Origin: an uncultured Paracoccaceae bacterium
GTDB lineage: Bacteria > Pseudomonadota > Alphaproteobacteria > Rhodobacterales > Rhodobacteraceae
Length of the DNA: 51,730 nucleotides
Assembly (NCBI GenBank): GCA_938028765.1
Contig: CALIZF010000034.1
Coordinates: 1 to 51,730, forward strand
Direction of reading: 5' to 3'
Part shown: in pieces, positions 7,898 to 19,200 of the stretch
How positions within the stretch are numbered: position 1 is the stretch's first letter
How the letters are laid out: each line of letters begins with the position of its first letter
Notes under the pieces: model-generated
The model's database searches: none
The model's input: the letters and a program-made list of their open reading frames with translations, nothing else
Told to the model about the DNA's origin: nothing
Program-made: the position numbers and the translations under genes

Positions 7898-8125
7898 ATG
7901 ACCGACATCCTGATGCCCGCCCTCAGCCCGACGATGGAGGAGGGGACGCTGGCCAAGTGGCTGGTCAGGGCCGGCGACACCGTGAAGGCCGGCCAGATCA
8001 TCGCCGAGATCGAGACCGACAAGGCCACGATGGAGTTCGAGGCGGTGGACGAAGGCACGGTGGCCGAAATCCTCGTGCCGGAAGGCACGCCGGGCGTGAA
8101 GGTCAACACCCCCATTGCGCGGATG
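7898..8125 (+). repeat. Lipoyl-domain direct repeat, copy 2 (in pdhC)
   Basis: The first 76 codons of pdhC, 222 of 228 bases identical to 6520-6747, with every difference silent. The repeats are in direct orientation 1,378 bases apart, so recombination between them would delete most of pdhB. Confidence 0.95.
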
Positions 8126-9241
8126 GCGGACGGGGACGGCGGCGGGGCGAAGCCAGCCCCCGCGGCCGCGGTTGCGGCGCCGATTGCAGCGGCCCCCGCC
8201 CCTGTCGCCGCACCCGCCCCCGCGGCGGCCCCGGCCCCGGCCGCCGCTTCCGCGCCGGTCGCGCCGGCACCGGGCGGGCGGCGCGTGTTCGCCTCGCCGC
8301 TCGCGCGGCGCATCGCGGCCGAACGCGGGATCGACCTTGCAAGGCTGACGGGCAGCGGCCCCGGCGGCCGAATCGTGCGGGCCGATGTCGAAGCGGCAGC
8401 CGCCGCACCCGCGGCGACCCCGTCGCCCGCGCCGGCCGTCGAGGCCGCGTCCGGGGCGTCCGCTGTCCCGGCCCCCGCCCCGGTCCCGGCCGCCGCGCCG
8501 ATGCCCGCCGGGCCCGGCCCTGCACAGGTGGCGCGCATCTACGAGGGCCGCGCCTTCACCGAGGTGCCGCTCGACGGGATGCGGCGCACGGTGGCCGCGC
8601 GCCTGACCGAAGCCAAGCAGACCGTCCCCCACTTCTACCTGCGCCGGTCGGTGCGGCTCGATGCGTTGCTGGCCTTCCGCGAACAGCTCAACGCCCAGCT
8701 TGCGCCCCGCGGGGTCAAGCTTTCGGTCAACGACTTCGTCATCAAGGCCTGCGCGCTGGCGCTACAACAGGTGCCCGAGGCCAATGCCGTCTGGGCGGGC
8801 GACCGCATCCTGCGGATGAAGGCGTCGGACGTGGCCGTCGCGGTCGCGGTCGAGGGGGGCCTCTTCACGCCGGTCCTGAAGGACGCGCAGGCGAAGGCGA
8901 TTTCGGCGCTGTCGGCCGAGATGAAGGATCTGGCCGCCCGCGCCAGGTCGCGGAAACTCGCGCCGGCCGACTACATCGGGGGGGCGATGGCGATCTCGAA
9001 CCTCGGGATGTTCGGGATCGAGAGCTTCGATGCCGTCATCAACCCGCCGCACGGGTCGATCCTTGCCGTGGGCGCGGGGCTGAAGCAGCCGGTCGTGCTG
9101 GCGGACGGCACACTCGGCGTGGCGACGGTGATGCAGATGACGCTGTCGGTCGATCACCGGGTGATCGACGGGGCCTTGGGCGCGGCGCTCCTCGAGGCGA
9201 TCGTGCGCAACCTCGAGGCGCCGCTCGGGATGCTGGCCTGA
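7898..9241 (+). CDS. pdhC: Dihydrolipoamide acetyltransferase (pyruvate dehydrogenase E2)
   Basis: A 447-residue E2 core subunit that transfers acetyl from lipoyl-lysine to CoA. Domains in order: lipoyl 1-76 (K42), Ala/Pro linker about 80-127, peripheral subunit-binding domain about 129-166 ([17 protein letters not shown] with [13 protein letters not shown]), a second Ala/Pro linker about 167-212, and the catalytic domain about 220-447. The active-site motif DHRVIDG has H420 and D424. One lipoyl domain is usual here because E1 beta also carries one. The ATG at 7898 begins the lipoyl domain directly; an open frame reaching back to 7760 is a shadow inside pdhB. Confidence 0.97.
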   Translation: MTDILMPALSPTMEEGTLAKWLVRAGDTVKAGQIIAEIETDKATMEFEAVDEGTVAEILVPEGTPGVKVNTPIARMADGDGGGAKPAPAAAVAAPIAAAPAPVAAPAPAAAPAPAAASAPVAPAPGGRRVFASPLARRIAAERGIDLARLTGSGPGGRIVRADVEAAAAAPAATPSPAPAVEAASGASAVPAPAPVPAAAPMPAGPGPAQVARIYEGRAFTEVPLDGMRRTVAARLTEAKQTVPHFYLRRSVRLDALLAFREQLNAQLAPRGVKLSVNDFVIKACALALQQVPEANAVWAGDRILRMKASDVAVAVAVEGGLFTPVLKDAQAKAISALSAEMKDLAARARSRKLAPADYIGGAMAISNLGMFGIESFDAVINPPHGSILAVGAGLKQPVVLADGTLGVATVMQMTLSVDHRVIDGALGAALLEAIVRNLEAPLGMLA

Positions 9242-9301
9242 ACTCGAGGACCGGCGGCAACGGCGCTTGATCCTTCTACCGCCCTCGACTATCCGGAGGG
9301 T

Positions 9302-9318
9302 CGGGGGCAGCGCCCCCG
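9302..9318 (+). terminator. Hairpin after the pdh operon
   Basis: CGGGGGC and GCCCCCG form a 7-base GC stem around a 3-base loop, 60 bases after the pdhC stop and 49 before the next gene. There is no T-run, so it may act as a weak terminator or mRNA 3' end stabiliser; such GGGGGC-loop-GCCCCC elements are common between Rhodobacterales genes. Confidence 0.5.
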
Positions 9319-9366
9319 GAGGCTGCGCCAGGGCCGGCCGGCGCGCATCTGGCGCGGGGCAGACGG

Positions 9367-10248
9367 ATGAGCGCAACAAGCCGCGGCATCGTCCTGATGC
9401 TGCTGGCCGTCCTTCTTTTCACCACGATGGATGCGCTGGTGAAGTGGGTGATCGCCGACTACGGCACCGTGCAGGCCCTGTGGGCGCGCTACACCGGGCA
9501 GACGGCGATCGTCTGCGCGATCCTGGCACCGCGCCTGCGCACCTTCCTGCGCACCCGCTATCCGGGCGTGCAGGCCGCGCGCAGCCTGATGCAGTTCGGC
9601 GCCTCGGCCCTGTTCTTCTCGGGCCTCGCCTATGTCAGTCTGGCCGAGGCGACGGCGATCATGGACGTCAATCCGGTGCTGATCACGCTCGGCGCCGCGC
9701 TGTTCCTCGGCGAGCGTCTGGGGCCGCGGCGGCTGTTCGGCGTGCTGGCTGCACTGGCAGGGGCGATGATCGTGATCCGCCCTGGATCGGGCGTGTTCGG
9801 CTGGGGCGCGCTGCTGCCGCTGGCAGCGGCGGTGTGCTATGCGGGCTATGCGATCCTGACCCGCCGGGTCGGCCGGGACGAGCCGGTCTGGACCTCGCTG
9901 CTTTATACCGCGCTGGCGGGCACGGCGCTGTCATCGGCCGCGCTGCCCTGGCACTGGACGCCGCCCGCCCATGGGGGCGACTGGCTGGCGCTGGCGGCGA
10001 TCGGCGCCCTCGGCGCCGCGGCGCAGTTGTGCCTCATCCGCGCCTTCACGCTGGCAGAGGCGGCAGTCGTCGCCCCCTTCGGATATGTCGGACTGATCTT
10101 CGCCACCGTCTGGGGCTATCTGCTGTTCGGCGAGGTGCCGGACGGCTGGACGATCCTCGGCGCGGTCGTGATCGTCGCCGCGGGTCTTTACGTCTGGCAC
10201 CGCGAGACGCGGGCGGCGCGTCCTAGCGCAGCCGCGCGGCCGCGATGA
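9367..10248 (+). CDS. EamA/DMT family transporter
   Basis: A 293-residue integral membrane protein with about ten hydrophobic segments and two EamA repeats (about 5-140 and 150-285). The first repeat begins GIVLMLLAVLLFTTMDALVK, the usual opening of the RhaT/EamA group, and carries the conserved SLAEATAIMDVNPVLITLGA segment; the second ends with GAVVIVAAGLYVWHRE. These drug/metabolite transporters move amino acids, purines or other small metabolites; the substrate here cannot be told. It stands alone after the pdh operon, and its last 26 bases overlap the convergent DUF1223 gene. Confidence 0.88.
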   Translation: MSATSRGIVLMLLAVLLFTTMDALVKWVIADYGTVQALWARYTGQTAIVCAILAPRLRTFLRTRYPGVQAARSLMQFGASALFFSGLAYVSLAEATAIMDVNPVLITLGAALFLGERLGPRRLFGVLAALAGAMIVIRPGSGVFGWGALLPLAAAVCYAGYAILTRRVGRDEPVWTSLLYTALAGTALSSAALPWHWTPPAHGGDWLALAAIGALGAAAQLCLIRAFTLAEAAVVAPFGYVGLIFATVWGYLLFGEVPDGWTILGAVVIVAAGLYVWHRETRAARPSAAARPR

Positions 10249-10921
10249 TCGGCCCCGGTCCCGGTTCCTGCACGATCACCACCACCGGCTCGTTGCCCGG
10301 CACCTCGGCCTCCACCGTCAGCGGCGCGCTGCCCGGCCACTGGGCGATCGCGTCCCATTGCGTGACGATGTTGTGGTAGGTCTCGGTGCGGCCGGCGTTC
10401 TCGCCCCGTTCGATCGTCGTGGTGCGCGACGGGATGTAGCGGACCAGCTGCACCGTGACCGGGCGCGGCAGCGGCGGCTCGGCCGTCGCCGCGACGCGCA
10501 GCCGGTCGCCCTCGCGCACCAGTTCCAGCCGCACCGGGGTATCCAGCGCGCCGCGTTCGCGGATCAACGCCGCGATCTCGGCCGCCTTGTGCCCGGGAAC
10601 CCGCCCCGCGCCGGCGACGATCAGCTGCGGCGTGTAGATCGTCTTGGACCCGGCCGCGCGGGCGTAGGATTTCTGCCGCTCGGTGAACCGGGCCTGGGCG
10701 AAGGTGTCCGCCCAGCCGAGGTAATCCCAGTAATCCACATGCAGCGCCAGCGCGATCACATCGTCGCGCGCGGCCAGTTCGGCAAGGTAGGCGTCCGCCG
10801 GCGGGCAAGACGAGCAGCCCTGCGAGGTGTAGAGCTCCACCACCACGGGGGTCTGCGCGGCGGCGGGCGCGGCGGCGATCAGAACCCCGGCGGCAAAGGC
10901 CGCCCGCAGATATTCCAGCAT
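10223..10921 (-). CDS. DUF1223 family secreted thioredoxin-fold protein
   Basis: A 232-residue exported protein. Residues 1-22 are a signal peptide (LRAAFAAGVLIAAAPAAAQ). The mature part starts with VVVELYTSQGCSSCPPAD, giving a CxxC pair at C36 and C39 that fits a thioredoxin fold; HVDYWDYLGWAD and YTPQLIVAG follow, both typical of DUF1223. A role in periplasmic redox chemistry is suspected, but the family has no settled function. Start ATG at 10921; an in-frame GTG lies three codons upstream. The gene is divergent from aconitase and overlaps the tail of the EamA gene by 26 bases. Confidence 0.85.
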   Translation of the reverse strand: MLEYLRAAFAAGVLIAAAPAAAQTPVVVELYTSQGCSSCPPADAYLAELAARDDVIALALHVDYWDYLGWADTFAQARFTERQKSYARAAGSKTIYTPQLIVAGAGRVPGHKAAEIAALIRERGALDTPVRLELVREGDRLRVAATAEPPLPRPVTVQLVRYIPSRTTTIERGENAGRTETYHNIVTQWDAIAQWPGSAPLTVEAEVPGNEPVVVIVQEPGPGPIIAAARLR

Positions 10922-11046
10922 CGACCGCACCCCTGCCGTATCCCCGACGATAGGTAGCGAAGGCCCCTCGCCCCTGCCAATCAAGGAATTGCGAGGGTGC
11001 GACACAATCGCCCGAGCGAACCTTCTGGATCTCCGGCATACTGTTG

Positions 11047-11063
11047 CATACAGAACATGCATC
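11047..11063. promoter_or_regulatory. Inverted repeat in the acnA leader
   Basis: TGCAT and ATGCA flank 7 bases about 80 bases upstream of the acnA start, in the 222-base divergent region. CATACT and CATACA hexamers nearby could be -10 boxes. No iron-type box (Irr, RirA or IscR) was recognised with confidence. Confidence 0.25.
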
Positions 11064-11143
11064 GCCCTTGCCCGCCCGCCGGCGCGCGGCGAAGATCGCA
11101 GGCGGTGCGAGGGCGCGCGCGGCGCGAACGAGGAGAGGCCAGG

Positions 11144-13834
<2,691 letters not shown>

Positions 13835-13853
13835 AGGCGCAGAGGTCTGCAAG

Positions 13854-13876
13854 GGCCGCGGCGCCGCGCCGCGGCC
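13854..13876 (+). terminator. Strong hairpin after acnA
   Basis: GGCCGCGGCG and CGCCGCGGCC pair perfectly around a 3-base loop 20 bases after the acnA stop. A second short hairpin (CCCC-TCGC-GGGG) follows. No T-run, so this may be a GC-only terminator or a processing barrier. Confidence 0.55.
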
Positions 13877-13974
13877 GCCCCTCGCGGGGGGTGTCGCGTT
13901 CCCGCCCGCAACCGGTTGCCGGGCCGTCACAAAGCCGTTGATCGCATGTCAATCCACTGTCCGGGGCGCGTCAC

Positions 13975-13985
13975 ATCACGGTGAT
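13975..13985. promoter_or_regulatory. Palindrome upstream of alkaline phosphatase
   Basis: ATCAC-G-GTGAT is a perfect 5-base-arm palindrome 35 bases before the phosphatase ATG. A convincing PHO box (two CTGTCAT-like repeats 4 bases apart) was not found; the nearest, ATGTCAA-TCCA-CTGTCCG at about 13947, is weak. Confidence 0.3.
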
Positions 13986-14020
13986 ACCGCTAAGGTCTCG
14001 ATCAAACCCGGAGAGTGTTC

Positions 14021-15496
14021 ATGCTGAACCGTCGCCAATTCGGCCTCATGTCGCTGGCCGCCGCCGGCGCCCTTGCAGCGCCCATGGTGGTGCGCGCCAC
14101 CCGCGCCGCCGCCCAGGCCGGCAGCGCGCGCAACGTCATCCTGATGATCAGCGATGGCGCAGGCTTCCACACCTGGCACGCCGCATCCTACTACCGCCAC
14201 GGCAAGCTGGGAATGGAAGTGTTCGACGCCTTCCCGGTCAAGACGCTGATGACCACCTATCCGCTCAACGTCGAGCGCGCGCCGACCAACGACATGACGC
14301 CCAAGGTCGGTTATGACGCCGCCGCCGCCTGGTCGACCGCGCCGGGCGAGGGCCAGCTCGGCGCCGACATCACCAAGCTGCCCTACAAGAACCACTTCGC
14401 GGGTTACGAGTACGTCAAGCGCAACTACGTGGACAGCGCGGCGGCCGGCACGGCGCTGTCGTCGGGCATCAAGACCTTCAACAACTCGATCAACTGGACC
14501 AACGACGGCAAGCCCGTCCGCGACATGGGCAAGGCCGCCAAGGCGACGGGCCGGGCGGTCGGCGTCGTCTCCTCGGTGCAAGTCAGCCACGCCACGCCGG
14601 CGGTGTTCTACGCCCAGAACGTCTCGCGCAACAACTATGCCGAGATCGGCGCGCAGCTTCTGGAAGAGGCGGTCCCCGATGTGATCATGGGCGCCGGCCA
14701 TCCGATGTTCAACCGCGACGGCCGCTACACGACGCCCGCCGGCGATAAGGCGTTCCAGTATGTCGGCGGGGCGGATGCCTATGTGAAACTCGCCACCGGC
14801 CAGAGCCCCTACAAGCTGATCGACACCAAGGCGGGATTCGAGGCGCTGGCGGCGGGCACGCTTGATCTCGAGGGCAAGCAGGTCTACGGCCTCGCCCCGG
14901 TCGCCAACACGCTGCAGTATCAGCGCGGCACCCGCGGCAACGACTGGACGCCCGAAGCGCCGATGGGCAACCTGATCGAGACCGTCCCCTCGCTCGAGAC
15001 AATGACGAAGGGCGCGCTCGCCGTGCTCGGCACCAAGCCGAACGGGTTCTTCCTGATGGTCGAGGGCGGCGCGGTCGACTGGGCGGCGCACGGCAACCAC
15101 ACCGGCCGCATCATCGAGGAACAGATCGACTTCAACCGGTCGGTCGAGGCGGTCGTGGCCTGGATCGAGGCGAACGGCGGGTTCGAGAACACCCTGCTGA
15201 TCGTGACCACCGATCACGGCAACGGCATGATGTACGGCCCCGAAAGCGACACCTTCGCCTTCCAGCCGGTCGTCAACCGCGGCCAGGGGAACCTGCCGGA
15301 GGTGCAGTGGCACTATGACACCCACACCAACGAGCTGGTTCCGGTCTGGGCCAAGGGCCCGGGCGCCGAGGCGCTGGTAGCGGCCAGCACGGGCGAGGAT
15401 CTGCACACCGCCATGGTCGGCTGGGGCTCGGTCAACCGTTATCACGACAACACCGACATCGCGCGGCTGATGATGAGCGCGATGAGCGCGGCGTAA
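14021..15496 (+). CDS. Alkaline phosphatase, Tat-exported (PhoA family)
   Basis: A 491-residue phosphomonoesterase. The N terminus MLNRRQFGLMSLAAAGALAA is a twin-arginine signal (NRRQFG) with cleavage likely near residue 32, so it should fold and bind metals before export. The catalytic serine is S139 in VDSAAAGTALSSG; metal-site motifs are MISDGAGFHTWHA near the mature N terminus, VEGGAVDWAAHGNH, VTTDHGNGM and HYDTHTNELVPVWAKG. Two zinc ions and one magnesium are usual in the family. The ATG at 14021 has GGAGAG upstream; an in-frame GTG two codons earlier is less well placed. It probably serves phosphate scavenging in the periplasm. It is convergent with the dCTP deaminase gene. Confidence 0.92.
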   Translation: MLNRRQFGLMSLAAAGALAAPMVVRATRAAAQAGSARNVILMISDGAGFHTWHAASYYRHGKLGMEVFDAFPVKTLMTTYPLNVERAPTNDMTPKVGYDAAAAWSTAPGEGQLGADITKLPYKNHFAGYEYVKRNYVDSAAAGTALSSGIKTFNNSINWTNDGKPVRDMGKAAKATGRAVGVVSSVQVSHATPAVFYAQNVSRNNYAEIGAQLLEEAVPDVIMGAGHPMFNRDGRYTTPAGDKAFQYVGGADAYVKLATGQSPYKLIDTKAGFEALAAGTLDLEGKQVYGLAPVANTLQYQRGTRGNDWTPEAPMGNLIETVPSLETMTKGALAVLGTKPNGFFLMVEGGAVDWAAHGNHTGRIIEEQIDFNRSVEAVVAWIEANGGFENTLLIVTTDHGNGMMYGPESDTFAFQPVVNRGQGNLPEVQWHYDTHTNELVPVWAKGPGAEALVAASTGEDLHTAMVGWGSVNRYHDNTDIARLMMSAMSAA

Positions 15497-15522
15497 GGCG
15501 ACCGCGCGTCGACGGACACGGC

Positions 15523-15546
15523 GGCGGGCCGCCTGCGGCCCCCGCC
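15523..15546. terminator. Bulged GC hairpin between convergent genes
   Basis: GGCGGGCCGC faces GCGGCCCCCGCC with a small bulge, in the 62 bases between the phosphatase and the convergent deaminase gene. Position suggests a bidirectional terminator, without T-runs. Confidence 0.4.
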
Positions 15547-15558
15547 ACACCGCGCCGC

Positions 15559-16638
15559 TCAGCCGCGGAAGTGCTTGGACAGCTTGAGCCCCTGGCCCTG
15601 GTAGTTCGAGGCGATCCCCTGCCCGTAAAGCAGATCGGGCACCTCTGCCATGCGCTCGTAGACGAGGCGCCCGACCACCTGCCCGTGTTCGAGGGCAAAG
15701 GGCGCCTCGTGGCAGCGCACTTCCAGAACACCGCGCGACCCCGCCCCGCCCGCTGGCGCCCAGCCGAAGCCGGGATCGAAGAACCCTGCGTAATGCACCC
15801 GGAACTCGCCGACCATCGCAAGGTAGGGGGCCATCTCGGCCGCATGGGTGGGCGGGATCGTCACCGCCTCGCGGCTGACGAGAATGTAGAAGGCGCCGGG
15901 GTCGAGGATGATCCGCCCCTCGCGCGCCGGCACCTCTTCCCAGAAGTCGGCCGCATCGTAGGCGCCGATCCGGTCGAGGTCGATGAGCCCGGCATGCGGC
16001 TTGGCCCGCCAGCCCGCGCGGCCTGCCGCCGGCCGCAGATCGACCGAGAACCCCAGCCCCTCGGCGATCACGGGGGCGCAGTCCACCAGCGGCGTTTCGG
16101 CGTGCAGCGCCGCCAGCGCGGCATCCTCGAGCGCGGCATGGCCGCGGCGCAGGCGGATCTGGGACAGGCGCATCCCCGGCCGCACCAGGACCGAGAACGA
16201 CCGCGGGCAGATCTCGCACCAGAGCGGCCCCGCATAGCCCGCGGGGATCCGGTCGAACTCGGTGCCGCCGTCGATCACGGTGCGCGTTAGGAGGTCGAGC
16301 CGACCGGTGGAGCTTTTCGCGTTCGCCGTCGCCGCAATGCCCGGCGGCAACGCGAGCCGTTCCAGCAGCGGGACGAGGTAGACGCAGCCCTTTTCCAGCA
16401 CGGCGCCGGGCCCGAGGTCGATCGCGTGCATCGCGAAATCGGGCAGGCGGCTTTCGACGCTGCGCCCCGCCCCGGCAAGGAAGGACGCCCGCAGACGCCA
16501 GGCGCGGCGGCCGAGGCGCAGATCGATGCTGGCGGGCTGCACCTGCGCGGGCGTCACGGCGGGATCGGCCGCGATCGCGCCCGCTGCGATCAGATCGCGC
16601 AGCGCCTGCGCCGGAAGGATACCATCGCCGCCAGTCAT
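15559..16638 (-). CDS. dcd: 2'-deoxycytidine 5'-triphosphate deaminase, long two-domain form
   Basis: A 359-residue enzyme of the Dcd/dUTPase superfamily that deaminates dCTP to dUTP for thymidylate synthesis. Ordinary Dcd is about 190 residues; this long form, known from Rhodobacterales and some other alphaproteobacteria, reads as two fused related domains. The first (about 1-175) has VQPASIDLRLGRRAWRLRAS, NAKSSTGRLDLLTRTV and GPLWCEICPRSF. The second (about 190-359) has DPGAFYILVSREAV, FRVHYAGFFDPGFGWAP and LEVRCHEAPFALEHGQVVG, the mirror of the first. The start is 34 bases after the 3' end of tRNA-Pro on the same strand, so the gene is probably read in the same transcript. Confidence 0.9.
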   Translation of the reverse strand: MTGGDGILPAQALRDLIAAGAIAADPAVTPAQVQPASIDLRLGRRAWRLRASFLAGAGRSVESRLPDFAMHAIDLGPGAVLEKGCVYLVPLLERLALPPGIAATANAKSSTGRLDLLTRTVIDGGTEFDRIPAGYAGPLWCEICPRSFSVLVRPGMRLSQIRLRRGHAALEDAALAALHAETPLVDCAPVIAEGLGFSVDLRPAAGRAGWRAKPHAGLIDLDRIGAYDAADFWEEVPAREGRIILDPGAFYILVSREAVTIPPTHAAEMAPYLAMVGEFRVHYAGFFDPGFGWAPAGGAGSRGVLEVRCHEAPFALEHGQVVGRLVYERMAEVPDLLYGQGIASNYQGQGLKLSKHFRG

Positions 16639-16672
16639 AACGGCAGGGGGATGCGGAGAGGCTTCACGATTA

Positions 16673-16750
16673 TGGTCGGGCCGGTGAGATTCGAACTCAC
16701 GACCTCCCGCCCCCCAGACGGACGCGCTAACCAGGCTGCGCTACGGCCCG
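16673..16750 (-). tRNA. tRNA-Pro (anticodon GGG)
   Basis: The minus strand folds as a full cloverleaf: acceptor arms CGGGCCG and CGGCCCG, D arm with AGCCTGGTTA, anticodon loop CTGGGGG with anticodon GGG, and T arm GTGAG-TTCGAAT-CTCAC. The CCA end is encoded (16673-16675). It reads proline codon CCC and, by wobble, CCU. It lies directly upstream of dcd. Confidence 0.95.
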
Positions 16751-16805
16751 ACGGCGCGCAGTCATAGCGACTTCCACCGGCAGGGCAAGCGCGAAAACGC
16801 ACCCC

Positions 16806-17783
16806 TCAGACCCCCATCCGCGCTGCCGCCGCGACACGGGCCCGCAGGACCCGCAGGCGCGCGACAGCGGCCGCCAGCGGCTGGATCGGCAGCGCCCCGG
16901 GCGGCAGGGCGCGCAACCGGACGGCCATGGGCGGCGGTTCCGGTTCGCCGCCGGGGGGCTCGGGCGGCGTTGCGGTGTCGGGCGGCGCGGCGGCCTCGGG
17001 CGGCGGCTCTACCGGAACCGGCGCCGCTGCCGGGTCCGGCCCCGCTGCCCGGGCCTGCCGCCTTCCGGCAGCGGACAGCGGCGAGCCGACCCGCGCATCT
17101 TCCGCGTTCCCGGCGTCACTCCCCAGCGGCGGTTCCGCAGGCGGAGCTGCAGCCGCAGCCGCCCCCGTCCCGCCTGCATCGCGCGGTGAAAAGGGACCCT
17201 CGGCCGCCTGCGGCGATGCGGCCGCGATGTCGCACCCCGCGCCCTGCGCGGGCAGCGGGGCGGTGGCGGCCGTCACGGGCGCTGCCGGTTCCGCTGCCTG
17301 CGCAGGCGCGGGGTCGGCAGACGGTGCCGGCGGTGCCTTGGCGTCCAGAGCACCGAAGAGGTCATGCATGATCGCCCCGCGGTCGGGCTCGGGGTGCCGC
17401 GGCGGGGGGTCGGTGAGGCGGACCGCCAGCGGCGGTGCGGCTGGCGGGGGTTCGGGTGCCGACCGGTCCTCGAGCGCCGCGGCCATGATCGGCACCGACC
17501 GCCCCTCCAGCGCCGCCTGCCCGACCATCGCGATCTGCCGCACGCCGCGTTCGCGCAGCATCTTCTGCACACCCCGGATCGTCACGCCCTGATCGTGCAG
17601 CAGCGCCCGGATGCCCGCCAAGAGCGCCACGTCGCCGGGCCGGTAGTAGCGTCGCCCGCCCGCCCGCTTGACCGGGCGGATCTGGGCGAACCGGCTTTCC
17701 CAGAAACGCAGCACATGGGCGGGCGTGTCGAGAAGCTCGGCCACCTCGCTGATGGTGCGGAAGGCGTCGGGGGATTTGTCCAT
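16806..17783 (-). CDS. MerR family transcriptional regulator with long Pro/Ala-rich tail
   Basis: A 325-residue protein. Residues about 9-80 are a MerR winged [23 protein letters not shown], the Arg-rich [14 protein letters not shown], then [20 protein letters not shown]. Beyond residue about 85 the sequence is low-complexity Pro/Ala/Glu with no recognisable effector domain, until a short Arg/Leu-rich C terminus ([20 protein letters not shown]). A MerR gene of this design follows ihfA in many alphaproteobacteria; its target is unknown. It starts 22 bases after the ihfA stop and is likely co-transcribed. The tail resembles a disordered linker with a terminal interaction helix, which is inference. 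Confidence 0.85.
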   Translation of the reverse strand: MDKSPDAFRTISEVAELLDTPAHVLRFWESRFAQIRPVKRAGGRRYYRPGDVALLAGIRALLHDQGVTIRGVQKMLRERGVRQIAMVGQAALEGRSVPIMAAALEDRSAPEPPPAAPPLAVRLTDPPPRHPEPDRGAIMHDLFGALDAKAPPAPSADPAPAQAAEPAAPVTAATAPLPAQGAGCDIAAASPQAAEGPFSPRDAGGTGAAAAAAPPAEPPLGSDAGNAEDARVGSPLSAAGRRQARAAGPDPAAAPVPVEPPPEAAAPPDTATPPEPPGGEPEPPPMAVRLRALPPGALPIQPLAAAVARLRVLRARVAAAARMGV

Positions 17784-17805
17784 CGGCGCCGCCCCGGGTC
17801 CTGCC

Positions 17806-18108
17806 CTAGCGCTTTGGACCCGCGGCGACCCGGTCCTTCATCAGGTGCGACGGGCGGAACGACAGCACGCGGCGGGGCGAGATCGGCACGTCCTGGCCCG
17901 TCTTGGGATTGCGCCCCATCCGCGCGGCCTTGGAGCGGACCGTGAAGGTGCCGAACGACGAGATCTTGACCGTCTCGCCCTTCACCAGCGCATCCGACAC
18001 ATGCTGCAAGACGGATTCGACCAGTTTCGCGGATTCGCTGCGCGACAGCCCCACCTCACGGAAAACCGCCTCGCACAGGTCCATCCGGGTCAGCGTCTTC
18101 TCGCTCAT
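17806..18108 (-). CDS. ihfA: Integration host factor subunit alpha
   Basis: A 100-residue DNA-bending protein of the HU/IHF family. It begins [20 protein letters not shown] and has [17 protein letters not shown] and the beta-arm [16 protein letters not shown], with P68 as the proline that intercalates in DNA; the alpha-subunit identity rests on the TLTRMDL opening and the [13 protein letters not shown] ending. It pairs with IhfB (not in the window) and bends DNA in recombination, replication and transcription. The ATG at 18108 follows GGGGG; a longer frame to 18147 is rejected. It is followed by the MerR gene, and fabH lies upstream, as in many relatives. Confidence 0.95.
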   Translation of the reverse strand: MSEKTLTRMDLCEAVFREVGLSRSESAKLVESVLQHVSDALVKGETVKISSFGTFTVRSKAARMGRNPKTGQDVPISPRRVLSFRPSHLMKDRVAAGPKR

Positions 18109-18204
18109 CGCGACATCCCCCTGATTTTCCGGGAACGATGGTCCCAATGGCGCGGCGCGTCAATATCAATGGCTTGCCTGCAGGCGTTTCGGTGCCGCAC
18201 GGTG

Positions 18205-19197
18205 CTACCAGCGCAGCACGACGGAACCCCATGCCAACCCGCCGCCGATGGCCTCGGCCACCACCAGATCGCCGTCGCGGATCTGGCCGCGCTGCCGGCC
18301 GACCGACAGCGCAAGCGGGATCGAGGCCGCCGAGGTATTGCCGTGATCCTGCACCGTCACCACGACCCGGTCCATCGGCACCTGCATCCGCTGCGCGGTC
18401 GCGGCGATGATGCGCAGGTTCGCCTGATGCGGCACGATCCAGTCCACGTCCGCCCCGGTCAGCCCGGCCTTGTCAAGCGCGCGATGCGCCGTCTCGGCCA
18501 GCTTCTCGATGGCGTGCCGGAACACCTCCTTGCCCTGCATCCGCAGGTGCCCGATCGTCCCGGTGGACACGCCCCCATCCACATAGAGCGCCGCGCGATA
18601 GCGGCCGTCCGAATGCAGGTCGGCCGAGAGGACGCCGCGGTCCGCCGCGCTGCCCACGCCCTGCCCGGCCTCGAGCACCACCGCGCCCGCGCCGTCGCCG
18701 AACAGGACGCAGGTGGACCGGTCGGTCCAGTCCATCAAGCGGCTGAAGGTCTCGGCCCCGATCACCAGCGCGCGGCGGGCAAGACCCGCGCGGATCATCG
18801 CATCGGCGTTCGCCAGCGCGAAGACGAACCCGGCGCAGACCGCCTGCACGTCGTAGGCAAAGCCGCGCGTCATGCCGAGTTCGGCCTGAACCATCGTCGC
18901 GGCCGACGGGAAGGTGAGGTCGGGGGTGGAGGTGGCAAGGATCACCGCGTCGATGTCGTCGGGCTGAAGGCCGGCATCCGCCAGCGCCGCGCGCGCCGCA
19001 CGGGCGGCCAGGTCGGACGTCCCCTGCCCCTCGGCCGCGAAGTGCCGCCGCTCGATCCCCGTCCGCGCGCGGATCCACTCGTCGGACGTGTCGAGCGTCG
19101 CCGCGAACTCTGCGTTCGGAACAACCCGCGCAGGCAGGTAGTGGCCGACGCCCCGGATCAGCGCCCGGACGACCGGCGCGGTCGTGTTGCCGTCCAA
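18205..19197 (-). CDS. fabH: Beta-ketoacyl-ACP synthase III
   Basis: A 330-residue thiolase-fold enzyme that starts fatty-acid synthesis by condensing acetyl-CoA with malonyl-ACP. The triad is C121 (YDVQAVCAGFVFAL), H257 (WIVPHQANLR) and N287 (HGNTSAASIPLAL). It opens with a conserved RALIRGVGHYLPARVVPN. The start appears to be TTG at 19197, 3 bases after the plsX stop, with a GGGGGG ribosome site inside the end of plsX; no ATG or GTG is available before the conserved region. So translation is probably coupled to plsX and kept modest by the weak start codon. The order rpmF-plsX-fabH is widely conserved. Confidence 0.95.
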   Translation of the reverse strand: MDGNTTAPVVRALIRGVGHYLPARVVPNAEFAATLDTSDEWIRARTGIERRHFAAEGQGTSDLAARAARAALADAGLQPDDIDAVILATSTPDLTFPSAATMVQAELGMTRGFAYDVQAVCAGFVFALANADAMIRAGLARRALVIGAETFSRLMDWTDRSTCVLFGDGAGAVVLEAGQGVGSAADRGVLSADLHSDGRYRAALYVDGGVSTGTIGHLRMQGKEVFRHAIEKLAETAHRALDKAGLTGADVDWIVPHQANLRIIAATAQRMQVPMDRVVVTVQDHGNTSAASIPLALSVGRQRGQIRDGDLVVAEAIGGGLAWGSVVLRW

Positions 19198-19200
19198 GGT

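Noticed and set aside
13937-13951. FNR-like box TTGAT-N5-GTCAA upstream of alkaline phosphatase
   Set aside because: FNR/FnrL sites need exactly four bases between TTGAT and ATCAA halves; here the spacing is five and the second half has a mismatch.
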